Shown in pieces: positions 40,693 to 50,410 of a stretch of DNA of 64,000 bases; position 1 is the first letter of the stretch, and the number at the start of each line of letters is the position of its first letter. Source of the stretch: Chloroflexota bacterium. GTDB lineage: Bacteria; Chloroflexota; Dehalococcoidia; SM23-28-2; RBG-16-64-32. Position numbers and translations under genes: made by a program. The notes beneath the pieces were generated by a model. That model did not search any database. It saw only the letters and a list, made by a program, of their open reading frames with translations, and was not told the DNA's origin. Location: contig JAJCYV010000022.1 in NCBI GenBank assembly GCA_029262695.1, positions 237,787 to 301,786 of the forward strand, written 5' to 3'.

Positions 40693-41895
40693 ATGTACAA
40701 CCTGACCGATAAGCAGATCGTCCTCGGCGTCACAGGGAGCATCGCTGCCTACAAGGCGCCTGACCTCGCGAGCAAGCTGACCCAGGCGGGTGCCGCCGTG
40801 GACGTGGCGATGACCGAATCGGCCACACGCTTCGTGGCCGCTATCACGTTCCAGAGCGTGACCGGCCGCCGTGCCTACCACAACATGTGGGACGAAGCCG
40901 CCGAGACGGCTGAGTTACACGTCGTCCTCGCGCGGCGTGCCGACCTCATGGTGATAGCGCCGGCGACGGCGACCATGCTCGCCCGAATGGCGCACGGACT
41001 GGCCGAAGACATCGTCAGCCTGACCGCGCTCGCCACGCGCGCGCCAATCCTCGTTGCCCCGGCGATGGACCCGCACATGTGGGAGCACGCCGCCACGCAG
41101 GCGAACGTGGCCACTCTGCGGTCGCGCGGCGTCAGCTTCGTCGGCCCGGAGGAAGGGCGGCTGGCGTCCGGCCAGATGGGGACGGGACGGATGTCGGAGG
41201 TGCCTGTTCTTTTGGGTGCTGTGAGAAGCGCGATCGGCCGCGCCGGCGATCTAACAGGCAAAAAGATCGTCGTCACCGCCGGCGGTACCCGCGAGGCGAT
41301 CGACCCCGTGCGCTTCGTCGGCAACGAATCGTCCGGCAAGATGGGATTCGCCGTCGCCGAGGCCGCGCGTGACCGTGGCGCCGACGTCGTCCTTATCTCC
41401 GGCGAAGCGGCCTTGCCGGACCCTTACGGTGTATACGTCCACCGCGTCCGCAGCGCGACCCAGATGCGCGATGCCGTCGTTGCCGCCTGTGGAGGCGCCA
41501 ACGCGCTCATCATGGCCGCCGCCGTCGCGGACTATCAGCCCGCCGAGCCGGTGGGAGAGAAGATCAAGCGAGAAGGCCGCGAGTCGCTCTCGCTGCACCT
41601 GGCGCCGACGCCGGACATCCTCGCCGAAGTGGGCCGGCGGCAGGGGCTCGTGAAGGTCGGCTTCGCGGCGGAGAGCCAGGACCTGCTGGCGAATGCGAAG
41701 GCGAAGATCGAATCAAAGGGCCTCGATCTGATCGTGGCGAACGACATCACCGCCACTGACGCCGGCTTCAGCGTCGACACCAACCGCGTGCTGGTGATCG
41801 ATGCTGAGGGCGAGCAAGAAGAGTGGCCACTACTGACCAAATACGAAGTCGCGTGGCGTATACTCGACAGGGTTCACAAGCTAATCGAGGCCTGA
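40693..41895 (+). CDS. coaBC: Phosphopantothenoylcysteine decarboxylase / phosphopantothenate-cysteine ligase
   Basis: QIVLGVTGSIAAYKAPDLASKL, APAMDPHMWEHAATQANV, VTAGGTREAIDPVRFVGNESSGKMG. Confidence 0.95.
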   Translation: MYNLTDKQIVLGVTGSIAAYKAPDLASKLTQAGAAVDVAMTESATRFVAAITFQSVTGRRAYHNMWDEAAETAELHVVLARRADLMVIAPATATMLARMAHGLAEDIVSLTALATRAPILVAPAMDPHMWEHAATQANVATLRSRGVSFVGPEEGRLASGQMGTGRMSEVPVLLGAVRSAIGRAGDLTGKKIVVTAGGTREAIDPVRFVGNESSGKMGFAVAEAARDRGADVVLISGEAALPDPYGVYVHRVRSATQMRDAVVAACGGANALIMAAAVADYQPAEPVGEKIKREGRESLSLHLAPTPDILAEVGRRQGLVKVGFAAESQDLLANAKAKIESKGLDLIVANDITATDAGFSVDTNRVLVIDAEGEQEEWPLLTKYEVAWRILDRVHKLIEA

Positions 41896-41896
41896 T

Positions 41897-42727
41897 ATGA
41901 CATCCACCGCAGACGCAGGACAGACCGGCTTCACGCTGGACAGGTTCGCCCAGCACCCCTTCTACCTGGAGGTCAACAAGCGCCTCGTTGCCCTTACCCA
42001 GCTTGCGAAGGGCCAGCGGGTCGTGGACCTGGGCGCGGGCACCGGGGCGGTCACGAAGCTGATCGCGCAGGCGGTTGCCAACGACGGCGCCGAGGTCATC
42101 GCCGTCGAGCCGTCGGAGACCGCGATCGAGGTCGCCCAGCGCAATCTGGAGGAGTTCCGGGGCGCAGTCGTCCGCTTCATCGAGGGCGGCGCTGAGATGC
42201 TCACCCAGCTCGTGAAGAAGCCGGTAGACGCCGTCTTCTTCTGCAACGCCATTCACCTGGTGCCGGAGAAGGACCACGTCTTGCACGAGATCCAGCAGAC
42301 GCTGCGAGAGGACGGCACGTTCTCCTTCAACACCTCGTTCTACATGGGCGCAGAGCCGCCCGAAGCCGAGCAGTTCTACCGCAAGTGGATGATAAAGTCG
42401 CTGCGCGTGCTCAAGAAGGAGTACGGCCTTTCGCCGGATAAGACGCGAGCGGAAGCCCGCCACCGGCTGACGGAGGACGAATACGTCGCGCTGCTGCTGT
42501 CCAACGGCTTCAAGGTGCGCGACAAGGAAGTCGTGAAAGTCCAGATGCCGCTCAGTGGGTTCGAGGCGATCAGCCAGTACAGTCTCTGGATCGAGGGCGT
42601 GCTGCCGGGCGTCCCGCTGGAGGCCGGCGCCCACGCGCTGACAGAGGGCGCTCGCCTGGCGTTCGAGGAACTGGGCATCACTGAGTCGCCCCGCAACTGG
42701 CTGCTCGTCGTCGCCAGCCGGGCATAG
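41897..42727 (+). CDS. Class I SAM-dependent methyltransferase
   Basis: QRVVDLGAGTGAVTKLIAQAV motif I. Confidence 0.85.
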   Translation: MTSTADAGQTGFTLDRFAQHPFYLEVNKRLVALTQLAKGQRVVDLGAGTGAVTKLIAQAVANDGAEVIAVEPSETAIEVAQRNLEEFRGAVVRFIEGGAEMLTQLVKKPVDAVFFCNAIHLVPEKDHVLHEIQQTLREDGTFSFNTSFYMGAEPPEAEQFYRKWMIKSLRVLKKEYGLSPDKTRAEARHRLTEDEYVALLLSNGFKVRDKEVVKVQMPLSGFEAISQYSLWIEGVLPGVPLEAGAHALTEGARLAFEELGITESPRNWLLVVASRA

Positions 42728-42783
42728 AGCCGCCGCCGGCTCGCCCCACACCGGCCGGAGCACGAGGACCGAAGGAGGAAACG

Positions 42784-43173
42784 ATGCAGGAGTCCACCTG
42801 GACAGGCCAAAACACCCTCAGCGAGATGCTGGAGCGCATTCGCGCGACCGCCCGCGTCGAGCTGGTCTACGGCGAAGAGCGCAAAGTCGGCGACAAGACG
42901 CTGATCCCGGTCGCCGCGGTCGCTTACACGTTTGGCGCCGGCGCCGGCGGTGGCACATCCCCGTTCGGCAACGGCCACGACGGCGGCGAAGCGCCTGTGA
43001 ACGGTGGCGGCGGCGGTGGCGGCTCGGTCCGCGTGCAGCCCGTGGGCGTCCTCGAAGTCGATGACGACGAGACGCGCCTCGTCCCGATCCTCGACTGGAC
43101 CCGCATCATCACGACCGGCCTCACGGCGTTCGGCGTCTGGATGGTCTTCCGCACGATCTTCCGCCGCCGCTAG
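42784..43173 (+). CDS. GerW/YtfJ-like family protein
   Basis: ARVELVYGEERKVGDKTLIPVAAVAYTFGAGAGGG...GGGGGGSVRVQPVGVLEVDDDETRLVPI. Confidence 0.75.
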   Translation: MQESTWTGQNTLSEMLERIRATARVELVYGEERKVGDKTLIPVAAVAYTFGAGAGGGTSPFGNGHDGGEAPVNGGGGGGGSVRVQPVGVLEVDDDETRLVPILDWTRIITTGLTAFGVWMVFRTIFRRR

Positions 43174-43724
43174 CCTGCTTTGACCCGGCGCCACTCCTCG
43201 AAGCGGCGCGCCATCGCCGTCAGCACGCGATCCCTTACTTCGCGCTCGCCCGCCCGGTAGAGGCGGCGGCGCAGCGCCTCCTTCGCCTCTCGCAGGGCGT
43301 CGCGCGGTGCAACCCAGCACGACGCGCCCTCGCCCACCGCGATCAGCATGTCGCCCGTGCCGTCCCAGCCCACCGTGCCCGGCAGCCCGTGTACGATGAG
43401 CGGCGGATCCCAGGTGACGTCAACGCGCAGCGGCCCGGCCCACGCCGTGTACGCGGTCAACAGCTCGTGGACCTCCTGCAGCCTCGCACCGGGCGCGATC
43501 TCCGGGTCGTCAGCCAGCGCCGGTGGCACAAGAGGGCCGAGTGCGAACATCGGCGCCGATTCGATACCAATCGCGCGTAACTCTTCCGCCAGCAGTGCGT
43601 GCTTCGAGGCGCAGCTGCCCGCGCCGTCCCGGCGGCAGGACGCGGCGTCCGGCGGCGCCGGCCAGGCGTACGGAATCGCCTGCACCGCGCGCACGACCTC
43701 GACGGCACGCAGGCGGTCATTCAT
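43170..43724 (-). CDS. Transglutaminase-like hypothetical protein
   Basis: SCASKHALLAEELRAIGIESAPMF...EVHELLTAY...LRVDVTWDPPL. Confidence 0.55.
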   Translation of the reverse strand: MNDRLRAVEVVRAVQAIPYAWPAPPDAASCRRDGAGSCASKHALLAEELRAIGIESAPMFALGPLVPPALADDPEIAPGARLQEVHELLTAYTAWAGPLRVDVTWDPPLIVHGLPGTVGWDGTGDMLIAVGEGASCWVAPRDALREAKEALRRRLYRAGEREVRDRVLTAMARRFEEWRRVKAG

Positions 43725-43765
43725 GCCGCCATTGTAGCTGGGCGTGGTGTGGCGGAGCCGGCCTG

Positions 43766-45274
43766 CTAGCGCCGGGGCGCCCGGCCGAGCACGAAGTTGA
43801 TCAGCGTGCGCGTCGGTATACCCGTCGAGCCCTTCACCCAGAGGCCTTTGTCCTTGTTGGACTCGTCGGTACCCGCCATGTCGATGTGCGCCCAGGGCGT
43901 GTCCTCAGCGAAGAAGTGCAGGAACTTTGCGGCGCTGATCGCACCGCCGCCTCGCACTCCTGTGTTCTTGATGTCCGCGATGGTGCTCTTCAGGTCCTCG
44001 CGGTACTCATCGATCAGCGGGAAGCGCCACATCAGCTCGCCGGAGCGCTCGCCCGCGCCGGTGAGCTGCTCGGCGAGCGTGTCGTCCGTCGCGAAGAAGC
44101 CCGTTGCGCGGTTGCCCAGGGCGATCATCATCGCTCCGGTCAGCGTCGCCACGTCGACGATCGGCGAGAGCTTCTCCTGGCGCGCGTAGCAGATGGCGTC
44201 GGCCAGGATCAGGCGGCCCTCCGCGTCCGTGTTGATGACCTCGATCGACTTTCCGTTCATCGCCCGGACCACGTCTCCCGGCCGCTGCGCGCTACCGGAT
44301 GGCATGTTCTCCGCCGTCGGCACGATGCCGGTGACGTTGATGCGCGGCTTGAGCTTGCCGATCGCCCACATCGTGCCGATGATCGCCGCGGCGCCGGACA
44401 TATCGCCCTTCATCGCCTCCATGCCCGCCGCCGGCTTGATCGAGATGCCACCCGAGTCAAACGTGATGCCTTTGCCCACGAGGCCCAGCGTCTTCTTCGT
44501 CCGCTTGTCTCCCCGGTAGCGCATGATCACGAAGCGCGGCTGTCGCGACGATCCGATTCCGACACCGAGCAGCGCGCCCATGCCGAGCTTCTTCATCTGT
44601 GCGCCGTCCAGGACTTCGCAATCGATACCGGCCTGGGCCGAGAGCCTCTTGGCTCGATTGGCGAGTTCCGTCGGTGGTAGCTCGTTGCCGGGCTCGTTCG
44701 CCATGTCCCGCGTGTGGTTGGCGGCGCCGGCCATCGTCCGGCCGCGCTCAACTCCCCGCTCGATCGCCCGGATCTTCCGCTTGTCAGCCTCGACGATCGT
44801 CAGCGTTTCGATCTCGGCGAACGAGGGGTCGTCGTTGCTCTTGTACTTGCGAAAACGGTACTCGCCCATCAGCGCGCCCTCGGCGATCGCCTGCGCGCAG
44901 TCCGCCGTCTCCAGCCCGGCGATGCCAGCGCCGTGGACGATGGTGGCGACGGTCTTCGCGCCGGCCATGCGCGCGCGCCTGAGGGCGGTGCCCATCAAGT
45001 TGCGGATCACGTTCAGGTTGAACGCGTCCTGCTTGCCCAGCCCCGCGACGATGACGCGCGGCGATGGCATTCGCCCGAGCGTGTGGACGAGGGGCGCCTC
45101 GCCCGCCCGGCCCTTGATCTCGCCTTCGCTGATGAGGGCGCTGATGCCGCCCTCGAGCGCGGCATCGACAGCGCCCGTCGCGCCGCCGGGGCTCGTCACG
45201 CCCTGGAACAGGTTGACGATGATCGCCCTGGCGTCGTGCTGCGTGATGTCTCCGGCCTCGACGTTGATCTTCAT
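43766..45274 (-). CDS. pepA: Leucyl aminopeptidase (M17)
   Basis: LVGKGITFDSGGISIKPAAGMEAMKGDMSGAAA, NTDAEGRLILADAI. Confidence 0.95.
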   Translation of the reverse strand: MKINVEAGDITQHDARAIIVNLFQGVTSPGGATGAVDAALEGGISALISEGEIKGRAGEAPLVHTLGRMPSPRVIVAGLGKQDAFNLNVIRNLMGTALRRARMAGAKTVATIVHGAGIAGLETADCAQAIAEGALMGEYRFRKYKSNDDPSFAEIETLTIVEADKRKIRAIERGVERGRTMAGAANHTRDMANEPGNELPPTELANRAKRLSAQAGIDCEVLDGAQMKKLGMGALLGVGIGSSRQPRFVIMRYRGDKRTKKTLGLVGKGITFDSGGISIKPAAGMEAMKGDMSGAAAIIGTMWAIGKLKPRINVTGIVPTAENMPSGSAQRPGDVVRAMNGKSIEVINTDAEGRLILADAICYARQEKLSPIVDVATLTGAMMIALGNRATGFFATDDTLAEQLTGAGERSGELMWRFPLIDEYREDLKSTIADIKNTGVRGGGAISAAKFLHFFAEDTPWAHIDMAGTDESNKDKGLWVKGSTGIPTRTLINFVLGRAPRR

Positions 45275-45355
45275 GTGGGGCTCCTTCCGGCGCGCAGGTC
45301 CTTCTGAGCGTCGATAATAGCGACCGGCAGAGCGCCGGGCAAAGGCTGCCGCGCG

Positions 45356-45853
45356 CTACTTCGTGTCGCGCTTTGTTCGGCGCTTGGTCGTGCTGCCGTT
45401 GTTGCGTGTGCTGCGGCGGGCCGGCTTCTTCTTGGCCGCTGGCTTGGTCGCCGCACTTGCCGATGACTTCGCCGCCGCAGGTGCCGGCGGCTCTAGCGCC
45501 TTGATGAACCCTTCCGGGTCCTCCAGTGAGACGGCGATGCGGTTCATCGGCAGGAAGCCAAAGGCGCGCGAGCGGCTCTCAAAGCTGACCTCAACGACGT
45601 TTCGGTAGGAACCGACGAGGGCCACCAGGCCGCGCAAGTTGCTGCGCCAGCCGATGCCCATCCACCAGGGCCAGCTGCGCGCCTTCGCCTCCTGGATGTC
45701 TTCGCGGTCCTCGGTGTGGTTGAAGAGGTAGCCGAAGTGGAACGTCACCGCCTCCGGCGTCACGTCGACGTAGGAGTTGCTGCGGGTCGCACCGCCGACG
45801 AGCATCATCGGCGCCCACACTCTGTCTACTCTCATCTGGAATCGGGCCATCAC
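45356..45853 (-). CDS. Hypothetical protein with Lys/Ala-rich C-terminal tail
   Basis: Globular N-terminus then AAAKSSASAATKPAAKKKPARRSTRNNGSTTKRRTKRDTK. Confidence 0.65.
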   Translation of the reverse strand: MMARFQMRVDRVWAPMMLVGGATRSNSYVDVTPEAVTFHFGYLFNHTEDREDIQEAKARSWPWWMGIGWRSNLRGLVALVGSYRNVVEVSFESRSRAFGFLPMNRIAVSLEDPEGFIKALEPPAPAAAKSSASAATKPAAKKKPARRSTRNNGSTTKRRTKRDTK

Positions 45854-46800
45854 GCGCTCCCCTTTCCTGAGGTAATCGTGTCGATTTCCGCCAGCTCCTC
45901 CGGCGAAAGGCGGAACTCGGACGCGGCCGCGTTCTGCTCCACTTGCTCCGGCTTCGTTGCGCCGGCGATGACGCTGGACACCACGTCCTGGCCGGCGAGC
46001 CAGCCGATCGCGACGTCCAGCAGCTTCTTGTCTCGTTCTGCGGCGAACTTCTGCAGACCCTCGACGATGTCGAAGTTGCGGTCCGTCAGAAGCTCCTGGC
46101 CGCGGGCGCCCCAGGCCGCTATGCGTGTGTCCTCGGCCGGCGCCTCGCCGCGGCTGTACTTGCCGGTGAGGAGGCCGCTGGCCAGAGGGAAGTAAGGCAG
46201 AATGCCGATGCCGTACTGGCGGCAGGCCGGCGCCAACTCCTGCTCCGCGCGGCGGTCGATCAGGCTGTATTCGTTCTGCGCGGTGATGAACGGGCTTAGT
46301 TGCTCGCTCTTCGCCACCCAGTGCGCCTCAACGGCCTGCCACCCGGACATGTTCGACGAGCCGATGTAACGCACCTTGCCGGAGCGCACCAGGTCGTCCA
46401 TCGCCCGCAGCGACTCCTCGATCGGTGTCTTGACGTCCGGAAAGTGGTACTGGTAGAGGTCGATGTAGTCCGTGTTCAGGCGGCGCAGGCTGGCCTCCAC
46501 GGCCTGCATGATGTAGCGCCGCGAGCCGCCGCGGTTGCCCGGGCCTTCGCCCGTTGGGCCGCCGAACTTCGTGGCGACGACGACGTGCTGCCGCCGCTCG
46601 CCCAGCGCCTCGCCCAGGAACTGCTCGGAGAGCGTGCCGCCGTAGATGTCGGCCGTGTCGAAGAAGTTGATCCCCAACTCCAGCGCCCGGCTCACGACCG
46701 CGGCCGACTGTTCCTTGTCGATGCGCATGCCGAAGTTGTTGCAGCCCAACCCCACGGCCGAGACCTGGAGGCCGGACGCGCCAAGGGATCTGTACTCCAT
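45850..46800 (-). CDS. Aldo/keto reductase
   Basis: MEYRSLGASGLQVSAVGLGCNNFG, INFFDTADIYG, YIGSSNMSGWQ. Confidence 0.93.
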   Translation of the reverse strand: MEYRSLGASGLQVSAVGLGCNNFGMRIDKEQSAAVVSRALELGINFFDTADIYGGTLSEQFLGEALGERRQHVVVATKFGGPTGEGPGNRGGSRRYIMQAVEASLRRLNTDYIDLYQYHFPDVKTPIEESLRAMDDLVRSGKVRYIGSSNMSGWQAVEAHWVAKSEQLSPFITAQNEYSLIDRRAEQELAPACRQYGIGILPYFPLASGLLTGKYSRGEAPAEDTRIAAWGARGQELLTDRNFDIVEGLQKFAAERDKKLLDVAIGWLAGQDVVSSVIAGATKPEQVEQNAAASEFRLSPEELAEIDTITSGKGSA

Positions 46801-46824
46801 ATGCGGGGGCTCCTTTCGCGCCGC

Positions 46825-47718
46825 TCAGACAGCGACGGCCAGATCGATCTGGTGCCGGCCCAACTCCGCGACGACGCTCTCGGCGACCGCGGCGTCGGCT
46901 TCGATAAGCGGCAGCCGCAGACCGCCGACCTGGAAGCCGACGTGGTTGAGTGCGTACTTGAGCGGGATCGGGTTCGGTGCGGCCGTCATCAGCGTCTTCA
47001 TCAGTGGCAGCAGGCGCCGGTGGGCCGCTGCCGCCTCGGCGCTGCGGCCGTCGAGCTGCGCCTGGATCATGGTACGCATCTGCAGGCCGACGAGATGGGT
47101 CGCGACGCCGACGACGCCATAACCGCCGATCGCGATGATCGGCAGCGTCATCTGGTCGTCGCCGCTCCAGACTCGATAGTCGCGCGCGCCTTCGATGATC
47201 CCCGCGATCTGGTCGAGGTCTCCGGACGCCTCTTTGACACCGGCGATGTTCGGAATCTCGGCCAGGCGCAGCTGCGTCTCTGTGGTCACGTTAACGGCAG
47301 TGCGGCCCGGGATGTTGTAGAGAACGCACGGCAACGACGTCGCGTCAGCGATCGCCTGGAAGTGCCGGTAGAGGCCCTCCTGCGGCGGCTTGCTGTAATA
47401 GGGCGTCGTCAGCAGAAGCCCATCGACGCCGATCGCCTCGGCCTCTCGCGAGAGCGTAATGCTGGCGGACGTGTTGTTCGTGCCCGTACCGGCGATCACG
47501 GCGCCGCGGTCGCCGACCGCAGCCTTCACCTCGCGGAAGAGGGCCAGCTTCTCGTCGTGCGTTAGCGTTGGCGCCTCGCCCGTCGTGCCGGCGACGACGA
47601 GGCCGTCGCTGCCGGCGTCGAGGAGGGCGAGAGCGAGACGCTTGGCCTGACCATAGTCCACCTCCCCTTCGCGATCGAAGGGAGTGACCATGGCCGTGAG
47701 CACGCGTCCGAGTTCCAT
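46825..47718 (-). CDS. dapA: 4-hydroxy-tetrahydrodipicolinate synthase
   Basis: MELGRVLTAMVTPFDREGEVD, VVAGTTGEAPTLTHDEK, YNIPGRTAVNV, GVKEASGDL. Confidence 0.95.
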   Translation of the reverse strand: MELGRVLTAMVTPFDREGEVDYGQAKRLALALLDAGSDGLVVAGTTGEAPTLTHDEKLALFREVKAAVGDRGAVIAGTGTNNTSASITLSREAEAIGVDGLLLTTPYYSKPPQEGLYRHFQAIADATSLPCVLYNIPGRTAVNVTTETQLRLAEIPNIAGVKEASGDLDQIAGIIEGARDYRVWSGDDQMTLPIIAIGGYGVVGVATHLVGLQMRTMIQAQLDGRSAEAAAAHRRLLPLMKTLMTAAPNPIPLKYALNHVGFQVGGLRLPLIEADAAVAESVVAELGRHQIDLAVAV

Positions 47719-47801
47719 TGGGTGACCTCCACTGAATTCCCGTATCTGGGCGTGGCGAAATTCTACCACAGGCGTGCCTGCTGCTCGTCTAGAATGGCCG
47801 C

Positions 47802-49001
47802 GTGGCTACGCACTCAACGCCGGGCCGCCGTCCTTCGCGGCGCGACATCTCACGGCCCGTCGTCCTCCTCGCGTTCGTTTCGTTCTTCACTGATATATCC
47901 AGCGAGATGATCTACCCGCTCATCCCTCTCTTCCTTACGTCCTCGGTCGGCGCGTCGGCCGCGGCCGTCGGTCTCATCGAGGGAGTCGCCGAAGGTGCCG
48001 CGTCGTTGACGAAGGGCATGTCAGGTTGGCTTTCCGACCGGCTACGCGTTCGCAAGCCGCTGGTCGTCGCCGGATACGGTCTGTCCGCGCTGGCGAAGCC
48101 TCTGCTGGCGGCCGCGACTGTCTGGCCGGTGGCGCTCGGCGTGCGGTTGACGGACCGTCTCGGCAAGGGCGTTCGTACCGCGCCTCGTGACGCGCTGGTG
48201 GCGGACGTAACGCCGGAGCACGCCCGCGGCCTGGCGTTTGGCCTCCACCGCGCGGGCGATACGCTGGGCGCCGTGCTGGGTCCGGCCATCGGTCTCGGCC
48301 TGTTCGTGCTCCTCTCAGAGGACTTCCGGCTCGTCTTCGTCCTCGCGTTTCTGCCCGCGCTAGCCGGCCTCGCGGTGCTCTCGCTCGTCCGCGATCGACC
48401 GCCAGCTGAGCCGGCTGCAGTAGCGGCGGGGGATCGGGTCCCGCTGCGCCGGCTCGGCCGCCAGTTCTACATCTTCCTCGCCATCAGCCTGCTCTTCGCG
48501 TTCGGTAACTCCAGCGATGCCTTCCTGATCTTGCGCGCCAGCAATCTCGGCCTGACGAACATCGAGGCGGTGTCCGCCTACATTCTCTTCAACGCCGTCT
48601 ACGCAGGCGGGGCGATGCCGGGTGGGCTGCTCTCGGACCGCCTCGGGCGGCGGGGCGTCATCGGCGGCGGCTTCGCGATGTTCGGCGCCGTCTACCTCGG
48701 GCTGGCGCTGGCGGGCGGCAGCGCCGCCATCTGGCCGCTCTTCGCCCTGTACGGCGTGTATATGGCGCTCACGGAAGCCGTCGGCCGCGCGTTCGTCGTC
48801 GACTTCGCGCCGCCCGCCGCGAGGGCGACCGCACTCGGCGTCTACACCGGGGCGACCGGCGGGATGATCCTGCTGTCCAGCGTCGTCGCCGGCGTCCTCT
48901 GGGAGACAGTCGGGCCGTGGGCCCCGTTTGCGGTCGGCGCAGTGACGGGCGGCGCCTCCGCCTTGCTGGTGGCGGTCTTCTTGCGCGACCGCCGCGCCTG
49001 A
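47802..49001 (+). CDS. MFS transporter
   Basis: GTG start; 12-TM pattern, FFTDISSEMIYPLIPLFL, DRLGKGVRTAPRDALVAD. Confidence 0.88.
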   Translation: MATHSTPGRRPSRRDISRPVVLLAFVSFFTDISSEMIYPLIPLFLTSSVGASAAAVGLIEGVAEGAASLTKGMSGWLSDRLRVRKPLVVAGYGLSALAKPLLAAATVWPVALGVRLTDRLGKGVRTAPRDALVADVTPEHARGLAFGLHRAGDTLGAVLGPAIGLGLFVLLSEDFRLVFVLAFLPALAGLAVLSLVRDRPPAEPAAVAAGDRVPLRRLGRQFYIFLAISLLFAFGNSSDAFLILRASNLGLTNIEAVSAYILFNAVYAGGAMPGGLLSDRLGRRGVIGGGFAMFGAVYLGLALAGGSAAIWPLFALYGVYMALTEAVGRAFVVDFAPPAARATALGVYTGATGGMILLSSVVAGVLWETVGPWAPFAVGAVTGGASALLVAVFLRDRRA

Positions 49002-49034
49002 TATGCGTGCCGCGCGGAGCTATAATAGCGTCCC

Positions 49035-49553
49035 ATGCTGAACCGCCTGCGCCGCGCCTTCCGCCGCCAGCCCGAGACCTTCCCCGAACTGCCGGACGCC
49101 AGGCTGACGCCGATCGGCTACGTCCGCAACCGCGTGAAAGAGCCGATGGCGGACGGCTGGGCGAACGTCGAGTCGCGCGTGATCATCCGGCCGGAGCTGG
49201 CGGACATGCTCCTCAACCTCGGCGACTACTCGCACGTGATCATCGTCTTCTGGCCGCACAAAGTCCCGGACGAAGTGCGCGGCTCGAAGCCACAGCTGCG
49301 CCCGCGCGACGACGAGGCGAACCCGCTGATGGGAGTGCTGGCAACGCGCAGCCAGATCAGGCCGAACCCGCTGCTCGTGTCGCCCGTGCCGCTGCTCGCC
49401 GTCAAGGGCAACGTGCTCAAGGTGCGCGGCCTCGACGCGATTGACGGCACGCCCGTCCTCGACGTCAAGCCGTACCTGCCGCACCACGACTCCGTCCCGG
49501 ACGCCCGCGTCCCGAAGTGGGTCGAAGATGCGCAGTCCTGGCGCGACCGATGA
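49035..49553 (+). CDS. trmO: TrmO/TsaA family tRNA methyltransferase
   Basis: LTPIGYVRNRVKEP, ...ATRSQIRPNPLLVSPVPLLAVKGNVLKVRGLDAIDGTPVLDVKPYLP. Confidence 0.88.
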   Translation: MLNRLRRAFRRQPETFPELPDARLTPIGYVRNRVKEPMADGWANVESRVIIRPELADMLLNLGDYSHVIIVFWPHKVPDEVRGSKPQLRPRDDEANPLMGVLATRSQIRPNPLLVSPVPLLAVKGNVLKVRGLDAIDGTPVLDVKPYLPHHDSVPDARVPKWVEDAQSWRDR

Positions 49554-50410
49554 CCGGGACGGACTCTCGCGTCCCCGACGTCTACGATCGCCTCATCGCG
49601 CGCTACGGGCCGCAGCGATGGTGGCCCGGCGATGGTCCGTTCGAGATGATCGTCGGCGCGGTCCTCACACAACGGACGGCCTGGGCGAACGTGGAGAAGG
49701 CGCTGGCAAACCTGAAGCGAGCGGGTGCGCTATCGCCGGCCGGGATGCGCGCGGTCTCGCCCGGCGAGCTGGCGGAGCTAATCCGTCCCAGCGGCTTCTA
49801 CCGCAGCAAGGCGCGCAAGCTGCTGGCGTTCCTGGCCCTGCTGGACGAGCGCTTCGAAGGCGACCTCGGCCGCCTGCTGGCGGCGCCGGGTGCGGAACTG
49901 CGGCCGTTCCTCCTCGCCACGCACGGCATCGGTTCGGAGACAGCGGACGCGGTCCTCCTCTACGCGGCCCGGCAGCCGTTCTTCGTCGTCGATGCCTACG
50001 CTAGGCGGACGTTCTCGCGCCTCGGCGTCCGGCCTGAAAGGGACACGTACAACGCCTGGCAGCGGCTGTTCGAGGGCGCTCTGCCGCGAGGCGCGGCGCT
50101 CTACGGCGAGTACCATGCGCTGATCGTTGCGCACGCGAAGGACGCCTGCCGAGCGGCGGAGCCGAGGTGTGAGGGATGTGCGCTGGCGGCGATGTGCGAG
50201 ACGGCGCTAGGCCGTCATCAGGTAGCCGGCGATGAGCGAGTAGTGCAGGACGCTGCCGGCGATGACCAGCAGGTGAAAGACCTCGTGGTAACCGAAGACG
50301 CGCGGGAACGGGTCCGGCCGGCGCAGGGCGTAGATCACGCCGCCGGCCGAGTAGAACAGGCCGCCGCCGGCGAGCAAGAGGAGCGGAGCGAGCGCGAACC
50401 AGTTCGTTAG
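49550..50410 (+). CDS. HhH-GPD endonuclease III-like DNA repair protein with atypical C-terminal extension
   Basis: EMIVGAVLTQRTAWANVEKAL, THGIGSETADAVLLYA, FVVDAYARR, Fe-S CRAAEPRCEGCALAAMC; the remaining about 68 aa lies antisense to the hemolysin III gene. Confidence 0.82.
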   Translation: MTGTDSRVPDVYDRLIARYGPQRWWPGDGPFEMIVGAVLTQRTAWANVEKALANLKRAGALSPAGMRAVSPGELAELIRPSGFYRSKARKLLAFLALLDERFEGDLGRLLAAPGAELRPFLLATHGIGSETADAVLLYAARQPFFVVDAYARRTFSRLGVRPERDTYNAWQRLFEGALPRGAALYGEYHALIVAHAKDACRAAEPRCEGCALAAMCETALGRHQVAGDERVVQDAAGDDQQVKDLVVTEDARERVRPAQGVDHAAGRVEQAAAGEQEERSEREPVR

